DNA from: Providencia vermicola
Lineage (GTDB): Bacteria; Pseudomonadota; Gammaproteobacteria; Enterobacterales; Enterobacteriaceae
Direction: 5' to 3'
DNA length: 64,000 nt
Assembly (NCBI RefSeq): GCF_010748935.1
Contig: NZ_CP048796.1
Span: 3,289,001-3,353,000 of the forward strand
Shown in pieces: positions 58,634 to 64,000 of the stretch. Positions within the stretch are counted from its first letter, which is position 1, and each line of letters begins with the position of its first letter. The notes beneath the pieces are model-generated. The model did no database searches. It saw nothing but the letters and a program-made list of their open reading frames with translations, and was not told the origin of the DNA. Both the position numbers and the translations under genes were made by a program.

Positions 58634-59857
58634 ATGAACCATAGTCACTCGCTAAAGCAAATTGGTAATATTGATCTGGTAAAACAACTCAACGGTGCCG
58701 TGGTATATAGCCTAATTGACCAACAGGGTCCTATATCTCGCATCCAAATCGCAGAACAGAGCCAACTTGCGCCTGCAAGTGTCACCAAAATCACTCGTCA
58801 GCTACTCGAACGCGGCTTAATTAAAGAAGTCGACCAACAGGCCTCAACCGGAGGCCGACGTGCCATATCTATCGTATCTGAGTATAAAAACTTTCATACG
58901 ATAGGTGTGCGCTTGGGTCGTTATGATGCTACCGTCGCACTGTATGATTTAAGCGGCAAACTGCTCAATGATGCCCATTACCCTATCTCAGCACCATCCC
59001 AACAAGCCTTAGAGCAAAAACTGACTGAAGCGATTGAAGACTTTATTGCTCTCAATCAGCGACGCATTAAAGAGCTTATTGCAATATCCGTGATCTTACC
59101 GGGCCTTGTGAACCCCCATAACGGTATCGTTCACTATATGCCGCATATCAAAGTAGATAATTGGCATCTCATTGATAATTTACAAGCGCATTTTAAAATT
59201 ACCTGCTATGTGGGTCATGATATTCGCAGTCTCGCGTTAGCTGAAAGCTACTTTGGCGCCACCAAGGATTGTGAAGACTCACTACTGGTGAGAATACATC
59301 GGGGTACAGGTGCTGGGTTGGTTATCAACAATGAAATTCTGCTAAATCATCGGGGGAATCTCGGTGAAATTGGGCATATTCAAGTGGACCCTTTAGGTGA
59401 GCTGTGTCATTGCGGCAACTTTGGCTGTCTTGAAACAATCGCTTCCAATCAAGCTATTGAAAATCGGGTAAAACAACGCTTAGAACAAGGCTTTGTCAGC
59501 TCACTCTCACTGGAGCAATGCACCATTCAACAAATTTGCCAAGCCGCAAATAAAAATGATCCACTCGCAACGGAAGTCATTCAGCATGTGGGCCGCCAAA
59601 TCGGTAAAGCTATCGCCATTTCAATAAACTTATTTAACCCTGAAAAAGTAGTGATTGCGGGTGATATCACCGAAGCTGAGCAGGTATTGCTACCTGCGAT
59701 TCAAAGCTGTATTGATACACAAGCTTTGAAGGGATTTCGCGAAAATTTACCCGTTGTGACTTCGCAATTGGTTCATAACTCGGCAATTGGCGCATTCGCC
59801 CTGACTAAACGTGCCATGCTCAATGGTGAATTACTCCAAAAACTCCTCGATAACTAG
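58634..59857 (+). CDS. nagC: NagC, ROK-family repressor of the nag regulon
   Basis: The 407-residue protein has an N-terminal winged helix almost identical to E. coli NagC (GPISRIQIAEQSQLAPASVT) and a ROK sugar-binding domain with zinc motif CHCGNFGCLE and GHDIRSLALAE. It binds GlcNAc-6-P and represses nag genes. It follows nagA by 11 bp; the ribosome site is weak, so it may depend on coupling. No nagD follows, unlike E. coli. Confidence 0.97.
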   Translation: MNHSHSLKQIGNIDLVKQLNGAVVYSLIDQQGPISRIQIAEQSQLAPASVTKITRQLLERGLIKEVDQQASTGGRRAISIVSEYKNFHTIGVRLGRYDATVALYDLSGKLLNDAHYPISAPSQQALEQKLTEAIEDFIALNQRRIKELIAISVILPGLVNPHNGIVHYMPHIKVDNWHLIDNLQAHFKITCYVGHDIRSLALAESYFGATKDCEDSLLVRIHRGTGAGLVINNEILLNHRGNLGEIGHIQVDPLGELCHCGNFGCLETIASNQAIENRVKQRLEQGFVSSLSLEQCTIQQICQAANKNDPLATEVIQHVGRQIGKAIAISINLFNPEKVVIAGDITEAEQVLLPAIQSCIDTQALKGFRENLPVVTSQLVHNSAIGAFALTKRAMLNGELLQKLLDN

Positions 59858-59875
59858 TCCTTTTTATCATTGTTC

Positions 59876-59914
59876 AAAAAAACCAGAATTTGCCCGTTGC
59901 ACTTCTGGTTTTTT
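59876..59914 (+). terminator. Intrinsic terminator of nagBAC
   Basis: AACCAGAA (59881-59888) pairs with TTCTGGTT (59903-59910), with a run of A before and of T after. It lies ~20 bp past the nagC stop. Confidence 0.88.
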
Positions 59915-60219
59915 GTGCATTAAATTAGACAAAAAATAAAGACTCAGACGTTTATATCGTGCCATGTTCATGCTAATAAACGTAAAAACTAAGCCTTAAT
60001 TCGCACAATACCGTTGAGAATTTTGACGGAGACTGTTTGTTTTCTAACTTCATTATTTACATCATAATTTATTACGATATATCGCAGCAGAGATAATCGC
60101 CTTCATGTGACACACTTCCGTTATTTTGATGCAAGTCTTGTTTTTTGCTGTCTTTATCGACAAAATGATTATTCATCAAACAAACGGACGCATTTTCACA
60201 AAAATAGTGAAAAAAGCAG
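59915..60219. other. Spacer between nagC terminator and tRNA promoter
   Basis: About 300 bp of AT-rich DNA without a gene or RNA that I can recognise. E. coli has asnB near this point; no trace of it is visible. Confidence 0.4.
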
Positions 60220-60257
60220 TTGACTGTCTCAGCTGTAATTAGCATAATGCGCCCCGC
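60220..60257 (+). promoter_or_regulatory. Promoter of the Met-Leu-Gln tRNA cluster
   Basis: TTGACT (60220-60225), 17-bp spacer, CATAAT (60243-60248), then the GC-rich discriminator GCGCCCCGC. This is a textbook stringent-control stable-RNA promoter, ~29 bp before the first tRNA. Confidence 0.88.
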
Positions 60258-60285
60258 AACGCCGATGAAGGTAATGCAAAAAGAT

Positions 60286-60362
60286 GGCTATGTAGCTCAG
60301 CTGGTTAGAGCACAACACTCATAATGTTGGGGTCACAGGTTCGAATCCCGTCATAGCCACCA
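60286..60362 (+). tRNA. tRNA-Met(CAT), elongator, copy 1
   Basis: The 77-nt gene includes CCA. GGCTATG pairs with CATAGCC, the anticodon loop CTCATAA gives CAT, and the T-loop is GTTCGAATC. The non-C1-A72-mismatch acceptor marks an elongator, like metT/metU. Confidence 0.98.
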
Positions 60363-60367
60363 TGTTT

Positions 60368-60452
60368 GCGGGAGTGGCGAAATTGGTAGACGCACCAGAT
60401 TTAGGTTCTGGCGCCGCAAGGTGTGCGAGTTCAAGTCTCGCCTCCCGCACCA
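60368..60452 (+). tRNA. tRNA-Leu(TAG), copy 1
   Basis: The 85-nt gene has a long variable arm (class II), acceptor GCGGGAG/CTCCCGC, anticodon loop TTTAGGT giving TAG, and encoded CCA. It corresponds to leuW of E. coli. Confidence 0.98.
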
Positions 60453-60481
60453 TTTTCCTTCTCGGTAATAGAATTTAAGAT

Positions 60482-60556
60482 TGGGGTATCGCCAAGCGGT
60501 AAGGCACCAGGTTTTGATCCTGGCATTCCCAGGTTCGAATCCTGGTACCCCAGCCA
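60482..60556 (+). tRNA. tRNA-Gln(TTG), copy 1
   Basis: The 75-nt gene has acceptor TGGGGTA/TACCCCA, anticodon loop TTTTGAT giving TTG, and encoded CCA. Confidence 0.98.
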
Positions 60557-60589
60557 TCTTAAATCAACAAATTTGAAGACATCCTCGGA

Positions 60590-60664
60590 TGGGGTATCGC
60601 CAAGCGGTAAGGCACCAGGTTTTGATCCTGGCATTCCCAGGTTCGAATCCTGGTACCCCAGCCA
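60590..60664 (+). tRNA. tRNA-Gln(TTG), copy 2
   Basis: This 75-nt gene is identical to copy 1. No CTG-anticodon glutamine tRNA occurs in this cluster, unlike E. coli, which has both types. Confidence 0.98.
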
Positions 60665-60735
60665 TCTCTCCTCTCCAAGGAATGTCTTAAAAATCCCATA
60701 CAGTAACTTTATAAAGATAGATTAACTGTATAGAT

Positions 60736-60812
60736 GGCTATGTAGCTCAGCTGGTTAGAGCACAACACTCATAATGTTGGGGTCACAGGTTCGAATCCCG
60801 TCATAGCCACCA
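60736..60812 (+). tRNA. tRNA-Met(CAT), elongator, copy 2
   Basis: This 77-nt gene is identical to copy 1 and starts exactly 450 bp after it, opening the duplicated Met-Leu-Gln block. Confidence 0.98.
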
Positions 60813-60818
60813 TGTTTT

Positions 60819-60903
60819 GCGGGAGTGGCGAAATTGGTAGACGCACCAGATTTAGGTTCTGGCGCCGCAAGGTGTGCGAGTTCAAGTCTCGCCTCCCGCA
60901 CCA
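60819..60903 (+). tRNA. tRNA-Leu(TAG), copy 2
   Basis: This 85-nt gene is identical to copy 1. The Met-Leu spacer differs by one extra T, which shows the two blocks have started to diverge outside the tRNAs. Confidence 0.98.
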
Positions 60904-60931
60904 TTCCCTTCTAGGGAATAAAATTAAGTAT

Positions 60932-61006
60932 TGGGGTATCGCCAAGCGGTAAGGCACCAGGTTTTGATCCTGGCATTCCCAGGTTCGAATCCTGGTACCC
61001 CAGCCA
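60932..61006 (+). tRNA. tRNA-Gln(TTG), copy 3
   Basis: This 75-nt gene is identical to copies 1 and 2 and ends the cluster. A terminator follows 34 bp later. Confidence 0.98.
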
Positions 61007-61040
61007 TATTTATATAGCCGGTCTTAGTACGGGTTATAAG

Positions 61041-61072
61041 AAACCATCCTTTATTAAGGGTGGTTTTTTTTT
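61041..61072 (+). terminator. Intrinsic terminator of the tRNA cluster
   Basis: AAACCATCCTT (61041-61051) pairs with AAGGGTGGTTT (61056-61066; one G-T pair), followed by a long T-run. Confidence 0.9.
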
Positions 61073-61519
61073 GCTTATTATTATTCGCCTTCCAATAGAA
61101 ACACCTAACCCTGACTTTTATTTATTTCACTTCAATTATTAAGTTTTACTCACATTTTCACCAATTAACTTTCAGACTTTTCCCTATTTAAGGTAACTAG
61201 CCCCCTCCTTTTAATAACCATAATGCTGGGGTTTACCTGTTCTTATTACCTATAAGCATCATAAAATAACAATTAGAACATTTTTTTTACTTTTAATTAT
61301 CTCTGATATCAATTATGTGATTTTAGTCATTTTTTCATAACGACTAATAGTGGTAATCTCCAGTCAGATTTTGGTTAGTACCGATTAATGGCTTTCGGGA
61401 TCCCTCTACCTTCCGCCATGACTCATGCATTATCCAACTCATGACCCCAAATAAATAAAAAGTTCTCACAACCTAATAATTATAAATTGCAGCAATGCAA
61501 TACTTTACAGAGAAAATTT
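61073..61519. other. dctA upstream region
   Basis: About 450 bp without a gene. TGTGA-TTTTAG-TCATT at 61316-61331 has a perfect left half and a partial right half of a CRP site. dctA is CRP-activated in E. coli, so the site is plausible. Confidence 0.4.
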
Positions 61520-62872
61520 ATGCAAAACATGATGAAACAACCACTCTATAAAATCCTATATGTACAGGTCATTGTCGCCATCGTGCTAGGTATCGCACTT
61601 GGTCATTTTTTTCCTGATATCGGAGAATCCTTAAAACCACTTGGTGATGCCTTCATCAAGATCGTTAAAATGATTATTGCACCAGTCATCTTCTTAACCG
61701 TCGTGACTGGCATTTCAGGCATGAGCAACATGAAGGCCGTCGGGAGTGTTGCTGGAAAAGCCATGCTCTACTTTATTACCTTCTCAACCATTGCACTTAT
61801 CATTGGTTTGATCGTGGCTAACATTATTCGCCCTGGCTCAGGTCTGAATATTGACCCTGCAACTCTTGATAGTAGCAAAGTCGCAGGTTATGTAGAGAAA
61901 GCTCACGAATCATCGATTGTCAGTTTCTTGATGAATATCATTCCTGATACTGTCATTAGCCCACTTGTGAACGGGAATATCCTTCAAGTGTTATTTATTG
62001 CGGTGATTTTTGGTTTAGCACTTGCTGCTACCGGTAAGCACGGTGAGCCAATTGTGAAATTACTGCAAAACTTTTCTGAACCTGTGTTCAAAATGGTTGC
62101 CATGCTAATGAAACTGGCTCCTATCGGTGCATTTGGTGCGATGGCATTCACGATAGGTAAATATGGTATCTCTTCTATCGGCAACTTAATGATGCTGATC
62201 ATGACGTTCTATATTACGTCATTATTGTTTGTGCTTATCGTATTAGGTGCGGTTGCTAAATATAATGGCTTCTCCATTATTGAACTCATCAAATATATTA
62301 AAGATGAGCTTTGGCTAGTCTTAGGCACGTCATCCTCTGAAGCAGCCTTACCGAGCTTGATGAGGAAGATGGAGCATGCAGGGTGTGAAAAATCTGTCGT
62401 TGGCTTAGTGATTCCAACAGGATATTCATTTAACCTTGATGGCACCAATATTTATATGACCATGGCAGCGTTGTTTATTGCCCAAGCAACAAATATTGAC
62501 CTAACAATTTGGGAGCAAGTTTCACTGTTACTTGTGGCAATGATCAGCTCAAAAGGTGCCGCAGGCGTTACTGGAGCCGGTTTTATTACTCTAGCGGCAA
62601 CACTAATGGTCGTTCCAAGTATTCCCGTAGCAGGTATGGCGTTAATCTTAGGTATCGACCGCTTTATGTCCGAATGTCGTGCACTCACTAACTTGGTGGG
62701 GAATGCTTGTGCCTGTATCGTCGTTGCACGTTGGGAAAAAGAATTAGATACCGACAAACTGGCTAGGGCATTTGCAGCAAAAGGGGAAAGTATCGATTCA
62801 ATTATTACTGAAGAAAACGTTGAAATCCCTTCCCATCATGCTCAGCCATTTGATGTTGCGAAAGATAAATAA
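61520..62872 (+). CDS. dctA: C4-dicarboxylate:cation symporter (DctA family)
   Basis: The 450-residue protein is a DAACS/SLC1-type transporter taking up succinate, fumarate, malate or related acids. Family blocks are [34 protein letters not shown], the serine-rich [14 protein letters not shown] hairpin, and [21 protein letters not shown] use the ATG at 61520 (ACAGAGAAAA ahead); a TTG at 61487 would add eleven residues with no support. E. coli has no dctA here, so its place between the tRNA cluster and ubiF is unusual. An alternative is a closely related glutamate/aspartate carrier, but the motifs fit DctA better. Confidence 0.88.
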   Translation: MQNMMKQPLYKILYVQVIVAIVLGIALGHFFPDIGESLKPLGDAFIKIVKMIIAPVIFLTVVTGISGMSNMKAVGSVAGKAMLYFITFSTIALIIGLIVANIIRPGSGLNIDPATLDSSKVAGYVEKAHESSIVSFLMNIIPDTVISPLVNGNILQVLFIAVIFGLALAATGKHGEPIVKLLQNFSEPVFKMVAMLMKLAPIGAFGAMAFTIGKYGISSIGNLMMLIMTFYITSLLFVLIVLGAVAKYNGFSIIELIKYIKDELWLVLGTSSSEAALPSLMRKMEHAGCEKSVVGLVIPTGYSFNLDGTNIYMTMAALFIAQATNIDLTIWEQVSLLLVAMISSKGAAGVTGAGFITLAATLMVVPSIPVAGMALILGIDRFMSECRALTNLVGNACACIVVARWEKELDTDKLARAFAAKGESIDSIITEENVEIPSHHAQPFDVAKDK

Positions 62873-62896
62873 TTAGCGCCTCGCGATAACCTCATC

Positions 62897-62926
62897 GGGG
62901 AAGCCTCATTGTGATGAGACTTCCCC
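62897..62926 (+). terminator. Terminator hairpin after dctA
   Basis: GGGGAAG-C-CTCAT (62897-62909) pairs with ATGAG-A-CTTCCCC (62914-62926), with one mismatch. Downstream sequence is only moderately T-rich. It lies between convergent dctA and ubiF. Confidence 0.65.
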
Positions 62927-62953
62927 TTATAGTTTATTAATTTGAAATGACGC

Positions 62954-64000
62954 TCAAAGCCCTAAAGCATACTTCAGTGCTAACTTCTTCGCTTCTCCAG
63001 CACGTTGCGCTGCCATCAAACCAAGATTTCTCAGTACTTTCAAACCTGGCAAGTTCTCACTAAACGCCATGTAAAATACATCCATGCCCGCTTGCATGAC
63101 TAAATTATCAGGTAAACGACGACGCTGATAACGCTTTAGCACTTCAAGAGACGACCAAGGCTCTAGGTATTCTTTCGCTTGCGTCACCACGTTAAGTAAC
63201 ACATCGACATCGCGATAGCCTAAATTCACACCCTGTCCAGCCAATGGATTGATGGTATGGGCAGCATCACCAACCAATGCAAGCCCTTCGATAACATAGC
63301 GATTCGCATGGTGACGGGTGAGTGGAAACGCCCCAGAAGCAACCGCGACGACATTCCCCACACGTTCAGGGAAAGCTTCATAAATGGCCCCCGTCAGTTG
63401 TTCCATCGACATTGACTGCAAACGGCGAATTTTGGCAGGGCTATCATACCAAACCAATGACGCCCAGTTATCATAAAGCGGTAGAAATGCTCTAGGCCCC
63501 GATGGGAAAAATTGCTGCCATGTTTTATCTTGCTGTGGCTCAGACGTTTTCACCGTAATCAACATGCAAGATTGGCGATACTGCCAACCACGGCTGCCAA
63601 TCCCCACCAATTTGCGCACTTGAGAATTGGCACCGTCAGCACCAATAACCAGCTTCGCTTGCAAATCACGCCCATCATCCAAAGATATCACCCAATCTTT
63701 TTGACCATGAGGTTGATAAAGATGTGTTAACTGTGCCGGACAAATTCGCTCGAGGTTGGTGTATTTTTCGCATTCTCGCCATAACGCTAATTGTAAAACG
63801 CGATTCTCTACCATAAAACCCAGTTCAGGTAGCCCCAAGTCATGGGCATCAAAAACAACGTTACTCCCCTGCTCTTCCCACGTTTCTAATTGCCGATAAG
63901 GCGCACTACGCATCGCTTCAACATGCTGCCAAGCGCCAAGTTGCTTGAGTAAATCGACAGATGAACGACTAATCGCAGAAATACGAACATCAGGTGAGCT
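62954..64000 (-). CDS. ubiF: UbiF, 3-demethoxyubiquinol hydroxylase (partial, N-terminus beyond the window)
   Basis: The frame is open to the right edge, showing 348 residues; E. coli UbiF has 391, so roughly the first 43, including the FAD Rossmann motif, are missing. Visible features are PDVRISAISRSS at the edge, VIGADGANSQVRKL, and GDAAHTINPLAGQGVNLG with YRDVD, the UbiH/COQ6-family flavin motif, and the C-terminus ALKYALGL, identical to E. coli. The enzyme adds the C-5/6 hydroxyl in aerobic ubiquinone synthesis. An ATG at 63913 is internal, not the start. Confidence 0.95.
   Translation of the reverse strand, partial: SSPDVRISAISRSSVDLLKQLGAWQHVEAMRSAPYRQLETWEEQGSNVVFDAHDLGLPELGFMVENRVLQLALWRECEKYTNLERICPAQLTHLYQPHGQKDWVISLDDGRDLQAKLVIGADGANSQVRKLVGIGSRGWQYRQSCMLITVKTSEPQQDKTWQQFFPSGPRAFLPLYDNWASLVWYDSPAKIRRLQSMSMEQLTGAIYEAFPERVGNVVAVASGAFPLTRHHANRYVIEGLALVGDAAHTINPLAGQGVNLGYRDVDVLLNVVTQAKEYLEPWSSLEVLKRYQRRRLPDNLVMQAGMDVFYMAFSENLPGLKVLRNLGLMAAQRAGEAKKLALKYALGL

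Noticed and set aside
60351-60957. Several frames through the tRNA cluster on both strands
   Set aside because: They translate tRNA-Gln and tRNA-Leu sequence and repeat with the tRNA copies; they are not genes.
1-64000. CRISPR arrays, intact insertion sequences, prophage or integrase genes
   Set aside because: No regularly spaced repeats, no transposase, integrase or phage structural gene is seen in any frame.

Overview
The window reads as ordinary chromosome from a gammaproteobacterium of the Morganellaceae, most likely Providencia. The reasons are the AT-rich composition, enterobacterial-type proteins that align closely with remembered E. coli sequences (AcrZ, AroG, PnuC, NadA, Tol-Pal, CydABX, SdhCDAB, SucABCD, Kdp, GlnS, NagEBAC, UbiF), and family-typical extras such as a class A acid phosphatase. 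Gene order is largely collinear with the E. coli mod-to-ubiF region, with several E. coli genes absent (mng, nagD, asnB) and a few local insertions. Genus assignment is inference from memory, not a search.

Layout: 1-3370 holds molybdate genes (modA start, acrZ, modE, modF). 3545-12536 holds a CPBP membrane protease, gpmA, an outer-membrane barrel protein, an unknown membrane protein, aroG, the nadA-pnuC pair behind a NadR-type operator, an ANT(6)-like nucleotidyltransferase and a PhoN-type phosphatase. 12816-13104 has three tRNA-Lys genes. 13271-18703 is the ybgC-tolQRAB-pal-cpoB envelope operon, and 18837-21979 the cydABX-ybgE oxidase operon. 21980-23479 is a 1.5-kb non-coding stretch with cyd control sites and decayed coding remnants. 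23480-33238 is the large sdhCDAB-sucABCD run, with divergent gltA at 33851. 35322-38134 carries a divergent AraC regulator/MFS transporter pair and ybgI. 38135-40140 is a very AT-rich patch with a DUF1460 lipoprotein and a tiny secreted protein. 40343-48813 has ybfA and the kdpFABCDE potassium system. 48870-51280 has an orphan fimbrial-adhesin-like gene and a second decayed stretch. 51281-59857 holds glnS, a TSUP permease and the divergent nagE / nagBAC genes. 60286-61006 is a seven-gene tRNA cluster containing an internal duplication. dctA and a ubiF gene running off the right edge end the window.

Functionally the window is mostly core metabolism: the TCA cycle from citrate synthase to succinate oxidation, the high-affinity oxygen reductase, NAD supply, aromatic biosynthesis, envelope integrity, potassium uptake and amino-sugar use. 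The regulatory sites are as informative as the genes: a palindrome before modA, a NadR box, FNR/ArcA-like sites before cydA, a KdpE-like box, a stringent-type tRNA promoter, and two NagC-like operators whose centres lie 94 bp apart. I found no CRISPR array, intact insertion sequence, prophage or convincing new multi-gene system. The best candidates for something undescribed are the DUF1460 lipoprotein with its small secreted neighbour, an orphan two-way terminator at 6331-6360 that could end a small RNA, and the decayed remnants in the two 1.5-kb gaps.
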